DNA from: JADKIH01 sp049363815
GTDB taxonomy: Bacteria > Bacteroidota > Bacteroidia > AKYH767-A > 2013-40CM-41-45
NCBI GenBank assembly: GCA_049363815.1
Contig: JBMQEM010000176.1
Span: 1 to 47,223, forward strand
Length of the DNA: 47,223 nt
Direction: 5' to 3'
Shown: piece by piece, positions 24,671 through 33,502 of the stretch
Position numbering within the stretch: the first letter of the stretch is position 1
Layout: each line of letters begins with the position of its first letter
The notes under the pieces: model-generated
The model's database searches: none
What the model was told of the DNA's origin: nothing
Seen by the model: only the letters and a program-made list of their open reading frames with translations
Made by a program: the position numbers and the translations under genes

Positions 24671-26089
24671 ATGACAAAAATAAAATTTGGAACTGATGGC
24701 TGGAGAGCGATCATTGCACGGGAATTTACTGTTGAAAATGTAGCCAGGGTAGCAGAAGCTACGGCCACATGGTTATTAAAAAACAAAAAGTCACCTTCTG
24801 TTGTTGTCGGACATGATTGCAGATTCGCCGGTGAACTTTTTGCAGAGACTGTTGCAAAGGTGATGTCAGCGAAAGGTGTTAAAACATATTTAGCAAAAGG
24901 ATTTGTATCTACACCAATGATCTCTTTGGGTACTGTAGCCCATAAAGCGGATGCCGGAATTATCATTACCGCTTCGCATAATCCACCTTCATATAATGGT
25001 TTCAAGTTGAAAGGTTCTTATGGTGGACCAATGACTCCTTCCAATGTTCAGGAAATTGAAGATATTATTGCAGAACGTTCTACGGTTGATCTGGATGAAT
25101 TCAGCATTGATGAATTGATCAAAAAAGGAACAGTTCAGAACATTGATCTTGAAGGTGAATACATAAAGGCTGTTGAACAAAATTTTGATCTGAATGCTAT
25201 CCGTAATTCGGGATTGAATCTTGCTTATGATGCTATGTATGGCTCGGGACAGAATGTAATCAAAAGACTTTTTCCGGAGATCACTATGTTGCATTGTGAT
25301 GATAATCCAGGTTTTCACGGACAAGCACCGGAACCAATACATAAAAACCTTCGTGAATTTTCTGAACTGATCAAGAATAGTGGCAAGATCGATAGCGGAC
25401 TTGTAACTGATGGTGATGCCGACAGGATCGGTATGTATGATAACAAAGGAAACTTTGTCGATTCACATCACATCATTCTCTTACTGATCCATTACATGGT
25501 CAAATACAAAGGAGTTAAAGGAAAAGTTTGTACAGCTTTCAGTACAACTCCTAAAGTTGAAAAACTTTGTAAACATTATGGACTTCCAATTGAAACAGTA
25601 AAAATTGGTTTCAAATATATTTGTGAGATCATGCTGAACGAAGACGTTTTGGTTGGTGGCGAAGAAAGCGGTGGTATTGCTATTAAAGGACACATTCCTG
25701 AACGAGATGGAATCTGGATCGGTCTTATCATCTGGGAATTTATGGCCAAGAGCGGTAAGAAGATCCCGGATCTGATCCAGGAGATCGATCAGATCGTGGG
25801 TGCATTTTCTTTCGAAAGAAATGACTTACATCTGAAAGAAGAAGTAAAACAAAAGATCGTAAAGAATACTGCCAACAATGCCTACAAGGCATTTGGTAAA
25901 TATCAGGTAAAAAGAATTGAGGATCTTGACGGATACAAATATTTCTTTGATGATAATAATGATGAATGGTTACTCATCAGGGCTTCCGGAACAGAACCTG
26001 TTCTGAGGACCTATGCAGAATCTTCGACTAAAGAAGGGGCATTTGAAATCCTGAAAGCTGCAGAAAATACATTGTTAAACGGTAACTAA
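24671..26089 (+). CDS. Phosphoglucomutase/phosphomannomutase family enzyme
   Basis: This 472-residue cytosolic enzyme interconverts hexose 1- and 6-phosphates through a phosphoserine, feeding glycogen or nucleotide-sugar pathways. All four domains of the alpha-D-phosphohexomutase family are marked: the phosphoserine loop TASHNP (Ser102), the Mg-binding DGDADR (247-252), the sugar-binding GGEESGG (329-335) and the phosphate-binding RASGTEP (437-443). The substrate (glucose, mannose or glucosamine phosphate) cannot be decided by eye, so I give no symbol. The next gene starts 14 nt downstream and is probably co-transcribed. Confidence 0.92.
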   Translation: MTKIKFGTDGWRAIIAREFTVENVARVAEATATWLLKNKKSPSVVVGHDCRFAGELFAETVAKVMSAKGVKTYLAKGFVSTPMISLGTVAHKADAGIIITASHNPPSYNGFKLKGSYGGPMTPSNVQEIEDIIAERSTVDLDEFSIDELIKKGTVQNIDLEGEYIKAVEQNFDLNAIRNSGLNLAYDAMYGSGQNVIKRLFPEITMLHCDDNPGFHGQAPEPIHKNLREFSELIKNSGKIDSGLVTDGDADRIGMYDNKGNFVDSHHIILLLIHYMVKYKGVKGKVCTAFSTTPKVEKLCKHYGLPIETVKIGFKYICEIMLNEDVLVGGEESGGIAIKGHIPERDGIWIGLIIWEFMAKSGKKIPDLIQEIDQIVGAFSFERNDLHLKEEVKQKIVKNTANNAYKAFGKYQVKRIEDLDGYKYFFDDNNDEWLLIRASGTEPVLRTYAESSTKEGAFEILKAAENTLLNGN

Positions 26090-26103
26090 AAAAGAATCTC
26101 ATT

Positions 26104-26862
26104 ATGGCACACGAAATTGATTATAAAATTTTTGGCGACGACATGCAAGCTGTCGAAATTGAATTGGACCCTAATGAAGCAGTTCGGGCAGAGATTGGTG
26201 CAATGCTATATATGGAAGATGGCATTGAAATGCAGACCGGTACTGAAGGTGGTATTTTTTCCGGATTGAAACGTGTCATTTCCGGTGAAAATTTTTTCAT
26301 AACCAGTTTTCTGAATACAGGAAACGGAAAACGGAATGTAACTTTTGCAGCTCCTTATCCGGGAAAGATCATTCCAATTCACCTTAATGAAGTAGGTGGA
26401 ACTTTTCTTTGCCAGCGCGATGGATTCCTCTGCGCTGCCCAGGGAACTGATATCAGTGTCGAATTCACTAAACGAATAGGCGCTGGTTTATTTGGTGGTG
26501 AAGGATTCATTTTGCAAAGACTGAGTGGCGATGGAAAAGTATTTATTCATGCAGGTGGTACAGTTATTAAAAAAGAACTGAAACCCAATGAGCACCTTCG
26601 TGTTGATACTGGTTGCCTTGTTGCTTTTCAACCAACTGTCGACTATGATATTAAATTCATCGGTGGTTTTAAAAATGTACTCTTCGGTGGAGAAGGATTA
26701 TTTTATGCTTCCTTAACCGGACCGGGAATTGTGTATTTACAAACTCTTCCTTTTTCCAGACTTGCTGACCGGATCATTTCAGCAAGCAGATGGGGTGGTG
26801 GTAAAGATGAAAGCAGGGGAATCGGAGGGATCCTTGGTGGATTTATCAGCGGGAGAGACTAA
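26104..26862 (+). CDS. TIGR00266/AIM24-family protein
   Basis: The 252-residue protein matches the TIGR00266 family, widespread but without known biochemical function, whose members fold as a double-stranded beta-helix-like trimer. Visible features are the start DYKIFGDDMQAVEIELDP, GAMLYMEDGIEMQT, the glycine-rich SGLKRVISGENFFITSF, RIGAGLFGGEGFILQRLSGDGKVFIHAGG and GGFKNVLFGGEGLFYASLTGPG near the end. It has no signal peptide. It sits 14 nt behind the phosphohexomutase, although no functional tie between them is known. A hairpin terminator lies about 390 nt downstream, after a long untranslated stretch. Confidence 0.88.
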   Translation: MAHEIDYKIFGDDMQAVEIELDPNEAVRAEIGAMLYMEDGIEMQTGTEGGIFSGLKRVISGENFFITSFLNTGNGKRNVTFAAPYPGKIIPIHLNEVGGTFLCQRDGFLCAAQGTDISVEFTKRIGAGLFGGEGFILQRLSGDGKVFIHAGGTVIKKELKPNEHLRVDTGCLVAFQPTVDYDIKFIGGFKNVLFGGEGLFYASLTGPGIVYLQTLPFSRLADRIISASRWGGGKDESRGIGGILGGFISGRD

Positions 26863-27194
26863 CTATATTCTATAATTTCATTACTTCTGTTCATTTTGAT
26901 GCGGTTTCTGATTTTAAATCTCAGGACTGTAATTCTATTCTCTAACCTTTTCTTTTTTTAAGGTAAACTGATAATTCAGAGAATCAGCATTTTATAATGT
27001 CGGTTTCTTTTTTGAATTGCTTAAGCATTTTGCGTGCTTTCATTTTGAACATAAAACCGGAATTTCTTACAGATGGGATGAATTCAATCTTTCATACCGA
27101 TCTTAATTTCATGTATAGGCGTTAAAGTATTCAGTTATCACACATCACACATTGTCCCACACACAAACAAAAGAGATTTGATAACTTTTTCAAA

Positions 27195-27242
27195 CAATCC
27201 CGTAAGATTGGTATATCCCAAATTCAACCCCGTAAGGTTGAA
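27195..27242. repeat. Two hairpins sharing the CCGTAA loop
   Basis: Hairpin one (27195-27210) pairs CAATC with GATTG. Hairpin two (27223-27242) pairs TTCAACC with GGTTGAA. Both enclose the same loop, CCGTAA. A third copy with a longer stem follows at 27249-27274. The stems differ while pairing is kept, which suggests a structured repeat rather than simple duplication. Confidence 0.75.
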
Positions 27243-27248
27243 AAAGAA

Positions 27249-27282
27249 AAACCTAGCCCCGTAAGGCTAGGTTTCGTTTTTT
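27249..27282. terminator. Terminator hairpin with CCGTAA loop
   Basis: A perfect 10-bp stem AAACCTAGCC/GGCTAGGTTT (27249-27258 and 27265-27274) encloses CCGTAA and is followed by CGTTTTTT on the plus strand. On the minus strand the hairpin is also followed by T-rich sequence. It can end transcription of both converging neighbours. Confidence 0.8.
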
Positions 27283-27302
27283 ATAGTAATCCGGGAAAAA
27301 GA

Positions 27303-27827
27303 TTATGCAATCACTTTCCTGTTTTTCAATACGACTAAATGATAAACGGAAAATAAAATTCCGTTAAAGAATAGATCTCCTAAGATCTGATTCGAAAAGA
27401 ATGGTAACGCCATTGTGTAGCTCAGAAGTGTACCCTGAAGATTCATTGAATACAAATGCTGGTCAAGATACCAGAAAGGTAAGTTTGTGATCAGGAAAAA
27501 AACAACTGATGAAGTGATTGAAGAAGCACTCACATTTAGGATATTTTGTTTTGAAGAAATTCTTGTACCCATCCATACGGTAAAAACAAAGCAAGCATAT
27601 ACCGGTAAGATAGAGAAATGAAATCCAATGAACAGATCTGTAAGGGCCATAACTGCTATTGGCATCAGGTAAGCAAATCGCTTATCCTTGAAGTTAGCAC
27701 CGGAAAATAAGGCCATTGCCCCGACAGCCGTGAAATTAAAAGGATGCGGGATGAATCGGGTTAATGCAGCTAAAAGAATTAACAACACAACCGGTAAAAA
27801 CTGATTTTTCTGAGAATTTTGATCCAT
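27303..27827 (-). CDS. Small polytopic membrane protein, DUF6580-like
   Basis: The 174-residue protein has about five hydrophobic helices (near 10-26, 35-55, 62-85, 100-125 and 145-165). Its first segments LAALTRFIPHPFNFTAVGAMALFSG and the FAYLMPIAVMALTDLFIGFH region recall the DUF6580 family of membrane proteins, which resemble the substrate-binding (S) components of ECF vitamin transporters. Transport of a cofactor is therefore possible but unproven. I used the ATG at 27827; the open frame extends to a TTG at 27851, but that TTG overlaps the -7 box (27849-27856) and cannot be in the message if that promoter is used. Confidence 0.75.
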   Translation of the reverse strand: MDQNSQKNQFLPVVLLILLAALTRFIPHPFNFTAVGAMALFSGANFKDKRFAYLMPIAVMALTDLFIGFHFSILPVYACFVFTVWMGTRISSKQNILNVSASSITSSVVFFLITNLPFWYLDQHLYSMNLQGTLLSYTMALPFFSNQILGDLFFNGILFSVYHLVVLKNRKVIA

Positions 27828-27848
27828 TTTGTCAATTAGGTTATTCGC

Positions 27849-27856
27849 CAAATGTA
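27849..27856 (-). promoter_or_regulatory. -7 box of the DUF6580-like gene
   Basis: TACATTTG on the minus strand matches TAnnTTTG exactly, 21 bases before the ATG at 27827. It decides the start, since the upstream in-frame TTG lies within the box. Confidence 0.6.
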
Positions 27857-27863
27857 GTTTTTT

Positions 27864-29006
27864 CTAATGACTTTTAAAAGGATTTCTCTTTTGCCATTCT
27901 TCTCCCATAGATCGTTGAAAATTAGTTCCAAACCAATCAGCTGCTCTGATCGCGATTTTACTGTTGAGTTTCATGTAGTCGTTAAAATATACTGCTTTAC
28001 AGCCCAGATTCGCTTTTGCTTCTCTTGCCGTTCTTCCTAATTCCAGTAATTGTTTTTGTTCTGAAATGGCAAGCGCATTACTGTCAAACAAGATGTTAAA
28101 GTAGAGATTATATTTTTCATTGAGTTCATAGTTCATGCCGATATAATGAACTTCCAGTAAATGATCCCTGTCAATGTACGTGCAAAAAGCAATCAATTTC
28201 TCATCTCTGAAATATCCGATCAATCTGAATTTCTCGGGAAAAGCCAGTTTGAATTCTTCAAAGTAATTCTTATCGATCAGACCCATAGCAATTGTTTGCT
28301 TTGCTGATACTTGTTTAAAAAGTCTGAATAGTTCTTCGCGAAAGCTGATGATCTCCGAATAAGACAATTCCCTCCGTTCAATTCCTGATCCTGCTGAAGT
28401 TATTTTTTCAAATCTTTTACGATATTTTTTTGAAAGAGAATTTTTATAATCATCCAGAGTCTTCCATTCAGGTTTTACATCCAGACACATCGTGAGATCT
28501 GCAGTATAATTCTGAAATCCCATTGAGTACAAAGTACTATTCGATTGATCCGGTCCAAAATCTTTGAGCAGAATTGCATCACTTTTTTCAAGTAAACAAT
28601 ATTGCTCTACGATCTTATACATTTCTTGTTCCGTGATCTTTTGCGGGTCGAAGGAATATGGTCTGAAGTTTACAGCAAATACATTTCCACAAATGAGAAT
28701 TTTAAAAGTGCAGATCCTTAATGCTACATCGACCAAAAGTGAAAGGACCGGTTTATTTGTAAGATGGACATTTTTACCCGAAAATTTCAGCAACTGAAAA
28801 TAGATAATTCCACAGACTTCGTTCATGGAATTGGTGATGGTAACATACCGGAATTTAAGATCGGAAGGATCTGACTTTTCAAGTACTTTCAGATATTTAA
28901 CTGAAAGAAATTCTGATCTAAGCACATTCCAACTTTCCCTGCAATCTTGGATCGATGGATAAATGGTAACAGTAAAATCGGAGTATTTAAATTCTCTAGT
29001 AGTCAA
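27864..29006 (-). CDS. GNAT/FemAB-like acyltransferase
   Basis: The 380-residue protein looks like two joined acyltransferase-type folds. The first half contains VCGIIYFQLLKFSG and SDAILLKDFGPDQ. A basic helix follows, DYKNSLSKKYRKRFEKI, and the second half holds FRLIGYFRDEKLIAFCTYIDRDHLLEVHYIG, YNLYFNILFDSNALAISEQKQLLELGRTAREAKANLG and a conserved-looking ending. The pattern of a lipid- or peptidyl-acceptor GNAT (FemAB-like, PF04339-like) fits, but substrate and products are unknown. There is no ATG near the front: the frame opens two codons before a TTG at 29006, which is the probable start. No membrane helix is seen. Confidence 0.65.
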   Translation of the reverse strand: MTTREFKYSDFTVTIYPSIQDCRESWNVLRSEFLSVKYLKVLEKSDPSDLKFRYVTITNSMNEVCGIIYFQLLKFSGKNVHLTNKPVLSLLVDVALRICTFKILICGNVFAVNFRPYSFDPQKITEQEMYKIVEQYCLLEKSDAILLKDFGPDQSNSTLYSMGFQNYTADLTMCLDVKPEWKTLDDYKNSLSKKYRKRFEKITSAGSGIERRELSYSEIISFREELFRLFKQVSAKQTIAMGLIDKNYFEEFKLAFPEKFRLIGYFRDEKLIAFCTYIDRDHLLEVHYIGMNYELNEKYNLYFNILFDSNALAISEQKQLLELGRTAREAKANLGCKAVYFNDYMKLNSKIAIRAADWFGTNFQRSMGEEWQKRNPFKSH

Positions 29007-29045
29007 TCCGGGTTAAAACGAAATTTTTATGCCCAAAGAAACGAA

Positions 29046-32000
29046 TTATTTAATATAAAATTTCTTTGTGACAAAATCCATATCGCTTTGGATTTTGACA
29101 TAGTAAATACCCGATGCCGGATCTTCAAGATCCAATTCGTGTTCTGAGAACCCTGGCGCTGCATCAAGACTTGTATTTGACAAGAGCTTTCCGTTTGTAT
29201 CAAAGATGACGATCTGAAGTAATTTATATTCTTTTGAATCAATGAAAAGTCTTGGAATATTTCCATCCGATACAACTGATACATCCAAATGATCAGAATG
29301 GCAGTTTTGAACTGCTATCGGTCCATAAACTGTTTCTTTAAGGTCAAAGTCAACCTGAATTAACCGATAATAACCAATCTTATCCAGTGGATTTTTATCC
29401 GTATAGGAATAATCATTCAATGTAGTACTGTTACCATTTCCTGTCACAACGGCTATTTCCTTGAATGTTACACCATCTTGACTGCGTTGAAGGCTGAAGT
29501 GGTCGTTGTTGATCTCACTGGCTGTTGACCACTTTAAGTTTACTGTACCGCCATCACATTCACCTGTAAAACTGAGTAGATCTACCGGTAATGGTGAATT
29601 GTTTCCGCTCAATGTCCACCAGTTCAATATAGATGAAAGTCCGCTTGTTGTATTTCCACTGGCATTACTCACCTGAACCCCCGGAACCGGATTTGTCCAT
29701 GAAATGAATGGAGCGATCCATCTTTGTGCCTGCAATGTAGTTATCCCACCGATTTCAGTAGGCGTAGCAGTAAAAGTCAGCGTTGTATTATATGTTGTAG
29801 CATTAACCAGATTCAAATACCAGAACCTGTCAACCGTATTTGCACTGTTATCAAGTCCGAGATTGTTTCTGACATGAGTGACAGTAGGAGGGTAGGGAAG
29901 GTTCGTATTTGCTGTATGGTACGTTGAAGCATATACACTTCCTGAAGTTCCTGAAATTTGATTGTAGATAAAAGGAATATACTCTGTAGAACTATATCCG
30001 AAATGAAAAGTATGTGCTCCGACTGTAGAATTCATTGTCCATTTTACCATTGCACTGCCATCTTCAACTTCACTTCGGATATATCCGGTCGTTCTCTGCA
30101 TAGCCGAAATCGAAGGACTTTCCAGCGAGATCATTCTTCCTCCACCGTTTGATGGGTTATGGTCGTCATCAAGATTGAATTCTCCTTTTGTAAGGATCAA
30201 ATTGGTCCGGATATAAACGCAAGAGTCGTTTGGAACATTCGACGGATAAACAAAATCAACGTTTGCTACCCCTTGAAAATTAATATCAAGGCTGCCATAC
30301 TTGTGATTGAATGTAAGTGCCCTTCCTATGCCGATTCCGGTTACAATCTGATTGGAAGTACCGTTATACTCGATTACTGAACTTGGTGTGAGGTAAAACT
30401 CAAGATTGTCTGCAAGTGTTGTTGAAAAAGTTGCATTGGTCGTTGCATTATAAAGACCATTTGGGTGAGATGTTTTCAATCTGCCCAGCACCGTGATTCC
30501 GGAATTTGTATTCAAAGCATTTGAATAGATCTTTGCAGAATGCGCATTCAATATAGCTCCTGAATTTACCCAAAGAAATTCAGGTGGTGTTGAAATACTG
30601 TTGTTCGATGCGATTTGAAGATCACCGGTTAAAATGTCCAGAGTACAGTTCGTTTGCACAGTTTGCTTCACTTGCTGAATGGAATGACTTCCTGACCGGT
30701 TAAAATTGATCACCCCGTTCCTGGCAAAATTCATATTCCCGAAAACCAACCCTGTTCCCGGTTTCGTCATAGTAATTGAACCGGAGCCACTGATGGTATA
30801 ATTGGGTGACTTAATATTCATTATGAGGTTCAGTGTAGGTGGTGTAGTAAGACAATTATCGAAGTGGATCGTTCCTGCAGACTGAAGGAAGTCTCCATTT
30901 GTATCATCGTTTGAATTTACATTTACCGTTATCGTTGAAGATGCAGGTAATTCGTCCGATGTAGATTTATGGAGATAGAATTCTCCGCCCGTCATTGTGA
31001 AACCACCTAGTATGTTAAACGTTGTAGTGGTGCAGTCACCGCCTTTTACTGCAAGTGATCCGCCTGAGATCAGAAGGTTTCCATTCAGAATTCCTGTAAA
31101 GGTTTGTGAGAAACCGGAGAGATAGGTATTTCCTCCATTCACCGTTAAATTACCGGCAATGGTCATCACCACATTGTGTCCGTTCGGCGTTGGCGATCCA
31201 CTTACAGAATTGAAACTATTATTCCCTTCAGAAATTGTCAGTGAACTTAGTGAAATCGTTTCGCTCCCAAGAGAACGACTTGAGACAAATGTTCCTGTTA
31301 CTCCTGAGATGGTAAATGCACCTGATATACTTAATGTCAATGAGAGGTTATTCAGATCAAAACCGGTTGAAGCCAGTCCGATAAATGTAAACTCATCACT
31401 CGTATTTGTATAATTAATTGAACAGGCACCATTGATCGTAACTGTGCCAACGTTTCCTGCATTATTGGAATTATGATAACAGGAAAAAATTCCACCAGTA
31501 TATTCGATACTCCCTGAAATAAAGGTCAAGCCACCGGCATTGGAAAAGAAAGTATTCTCATTTCCCCTGAAGATACCTGCAGACATTGTAAGTGCACCGC
31601 TACAATTGAAAGTAAGCGTTCCACTTCCGGAGAGAATTCCTGTAAACTTTCCTCCGCTGATAGTGAACTGCGTTGTAGAAAAACTAAGGTTTCCGGCCCC
31701 TGAATCTACCAATGCTACACCCTGGCCATATGCTGTTCCGCTATTTAATACTGAAAATGTGGAAGAGGTCACAATTGTATTTCCTGCCGACCGGTTCGCC
31801 CTGAAAAAATCGGATGGCACTGATGAATTAAATAAAAAGGCTGTGCCAACTATGATCGAATCTATTGCTGCATTTGCCATATAATTCTGACCGGAGAATT
31901 TACCTTGTGTATGCGTGAGATTCCTACCGGCTCTGAGCGTAAAAGCACCATTGGTATAGGCACCATTTACAATTGTATTACCGGAAATATTTATATCCCT

Positions 32001-33290
32001 TGTTACCGCAATCCGGATCTTACCTGTACTTGAATCGCCATAAGCAAAATACAATGAGCTGTTTCCGCTCAGGTTCATGTCATTTGTGACGGTGAAAGTA
32101 CCAATGCCTTTGTATTGCTGACCTGAAACCGGTGAACCCAGCAGATAGTTGTTTGTGCCTGCCTGCAAATTAAAATTAGCAGCTGAAAAAGTAAGAGCTC
32201 CGTTACCGCCTTCAATAAAATTCATACTCCCTAATCCTGCCGTATTATTTAAATTCAGAGAGCCGGTAATAGTCAATCGCAAAGGCGCATCAGCTTTATT
32301 TACCAGACAAACATTTCCTTTAGTATAATTGAGGTCTCCGTTTACAGTAATTCTGATATCAGCTCCTGTGCTGTAATTCCCGGAATTGACGGCACTGAAA
32401 TCGTGACTCAGATTCAGATTGCCATTGACAGTCCAGTTTAAGATTCCGTAAGTTGTATCAAGAACTACACTAGGAGCAGCAGGTGCATTGCTGTTTAAAT
32501 TAAAAGACCCTGTGATTAGTGTAAGGTTTCTGTTTCCTCCACGCTGAAAGATAATATTTGCAAAATTATTTATGGTGACATTTTGCAGTGTCAGTGATGT
32601 TGTGTTTCCTGTTCCATCATCCATTACAATTGTTCCTGCATTCACTGTCAGATTTCCTTTCACTCTTGCCGGGGTAGGTAATGAAAAATAACCATCCTGA
32701 TCCCACATTCCGCCGGGAACATTTGCTTCAAGGATCAGATTCCCGAAATTACTGGATTGAACTCTCGTTGGATCTCCTAAAGGAATAGAACCATTGAACC
32801 ATTTCTTGATCTGAAGTGTTGAAGTTGGAGAAAAATTTTCATTGCAATTTGAGAAGATACTTTCTTCCGTCGCTAAATTGCTGAAAGGATTATGTATGTA
32901 AACTCCTGTGCCGGAAATTGTAAAAATACTTCCCGGAGAATTCACATGTATCCCGCCATTATTTTCTAAAATGGAATTACCATTGATCGTGATATTTCCT
33001 GCAATATTCAGATCGGAAGTTGCATCAGCATTAATTATTAATGTTCCATTGACGACCAGATCAGAAATGATAACTGTATTCACATCAACATAAACTGTGA
33101 CTCCTGCAGGTATTGTCACAGTTTGCCCTGCAGATGGCGCTGCAGGTGACCAGATCAAGGCTGAAGACCAGTTACCGGAAACGCTTGATGTAGCTTGTCC
33201 ATGTACGGTTAAGGTACTATATGTCACTGCCAGAATTGACAGAACAAAATACCTGATCAACTTCAATAAATGCGTTTTTCTGATTTCCAA
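29046..33290 (-). CDS. Giant secreted beta-repeat protein with T9SS type A sorting domain
   Basis: About 1414 residues. A signal peptide (YFVLSILAVTYSTLTVHGQ) is followed by a G8-like opening, GNWSSALIWSPAAPSAGQTVTIP. Some 1000 residues then alternate short Asn/Ser/Thr/Gly-rich strands (GNLTVNGG, GGFTMTGGEF, GDLQIASNNS), which suggests a long beta-helix. Near 1240-1330 is LPVDLLSFTGECDGGTVNLKW, common just before T9SS tails. The last 80 residues (LQIVIFDTNGKLL ... GIYYVKIQSD ... KKFYIK) are a type A C-terminal signal. It should be exported by T9SS and fixed on the cell surface; adhesion is the likeliest role. No ATG is available; the TTG at 33290 is the first start inside the predicted transcript and gives a normal signal peptide. 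Confidence 0.85.
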   Translation of the reverse strand: MEIRKTHLLKLIRYFVLSILAVTYSTLTVHGQATSSVSGNWSSALIWSPAAPSAGQTVTIPAGVTVYVDVNTVIISDLVVNGTLIINADATSDLNIAGNITINGNSILENNGGIHVNSPGSIFTISGTGVYIHNPFSNLATEESIFSNCNENFSPTSTLQIKKWFNGSIPLGDPTRVQSSNFGNLILEANVPGGMWDQDGYFSLPTPARVKGNLTVNAGTIVMDDGTGNTTSLTLQNVTINNFANIIFQRGGNRNLTLITGSFNLNSNAPAAPSVVLDTTYGILNWTVNGNLNLSHDFSAVNSGNYSTGADIRITVNGDLNYTKGNVCLVNKADAPLRLTITGSLNLNNTAGLGSMNFIEGGNGALTFSAANFNLQAGTNNYLLGSPVSGQQYKGIGTFTVTNDMNLSGNSSLYFAYGDSSTGKIRIAVTRDINISGNTIVNGAYTNGAFTLRAGRNLTHTQGKFSGQNYMANAAIDSIIVGTAFLFNSSVPSDFFRANRSAGNTIVTSSTFSVLNSGTAYGQGVALVDSGAGNLSFSTTQFTISGGKFTGILSGSGTLTFNCSGALTMSAGIFRGNENTFFSNAGGLTFISGSIEYTGGIFSCYHNSNNAGNVGTVTINGACSINYTNTSDEFTFIGLASTGFDLNNLSLTLSISGAFTISGVTGTFVSSRSLGSETISLSSLTISEGNNSFNSVSGSPTPNGHNVVMTIAGNLTVNGGNTYLSGFSQTFTGILNGNLLISGGSLAVKGGDCTTTTFNILGGFTMTGGEFYLHKSTSDELPASSTITVNVNSNDDTNGDFLQSAGTIHFDNCLTTPPTLNLIMNIKSPNYTISGSGSITMTKPGTGLVFGNMNFARNGVINFNRSGSHSIQQVKQTVQTNCTLDILTGDLQIASNNSISTPPEFLWVNSGAILNAHSAKIYSNALNTNSGITVLGRLKTSHPNGLYNATTNATFSTTLADNLEFYLTPSSVIEYNGTSNQIVTGIGIGRALTFNHKYGSLDINFQGVANVDFVYPSNVPNDSCVYIRTNLILTKGEFNLDDDHNPSNGGGRMISLESPSISAMQRTTGYIRSEVEDGSAMVKWTMNSTVGAHTFHFGYSSTEYIPFIYNQISGTSGSVYASTYHTANTNLPYPPTVTHVRNNLGLDNSANTVDRFWYLNLVNATTYNTTLTFTATPTEIGGITTLQAQRWIAPFISWTNPVPGVQVSNASGNTTSGLSSILNWWTLSGNNSPLPVDLLSFTGECDGGTVNLKWSTASEINNDHFSLQRSQDGVTFKEIAVVTGNGNSTTLNDYSYTDKNPLDKIGYYRLIQVDFDLKETVYGPIAVQNCHSDHLDVSVVSDGNIPRLFIDSKEYKLLQIVIFDTNGKLLSNTSLDAAPGFSEHELDLEDPASGIYYVKIQSDMDFVTKKFYIK

Positions 33291-33320
33291 AACTAAACTC
33301 TCATTATATGTGGGGTGGCG

Positions 33321-33328
33321 CAAATATA
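33321..33328 (-). promoter_or_regulatory. -7 box of the giant T9SS protein gene
   Basis: TATATTTG on the minus strand is an exact TAnnTTTG box. The most upstream TTG of the open frame (33323) lies within it, so translation must start later, at 33290. No -33 TTTG is found at the usual distance; an inverted repeat occupies that region. Confidence 0.55.
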
Positions 33329-33336
33329 CAGTTCAT

Positions 33337-33367
33337 TCTGAAACCCTTGCGGGACAAGGCTTTCAGA
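33337..33367. repeat. Inverted repeat just upstream of the T9SS gene -7 box
   Basis: Thirteen-base arms TCTGAAACCCTTG (33337-33349) and CAAGGCTTTCAGA (33355-33367) pair at 12 positions around the loop CGGGA. It covers the place where the -33 box should be, 9 bases upstream of the -7 box, so it may be an operator. Confidence 0.6.
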
Positions 33368-33502
33368 TCTTTCACGAACTTTTCAACATAGCAATTTAAC
33401 CCCTGTTTTAGGTGAAAAGCAATAAATATGAGTTAAGGCCACGTAAATAATTGGCTAAAGCACTAAATTTCTTGGTAGAAAATTGATAAAAAACCGGATT
33501 TT

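Larger units (their letters stand above)
26863..27302. other. Long intergenic region between convergent genes
   Basis: These 440 bases contain no ORF with coding character. The first 330 are AT-rich and featureless apart from a CA-rich stretch near 27140-27170. The last 110 hold three hairpins with the same loop (27195-27210, 27223-27242 and 27249-27274), the last of them with terminator character. Confidence 0.6.
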
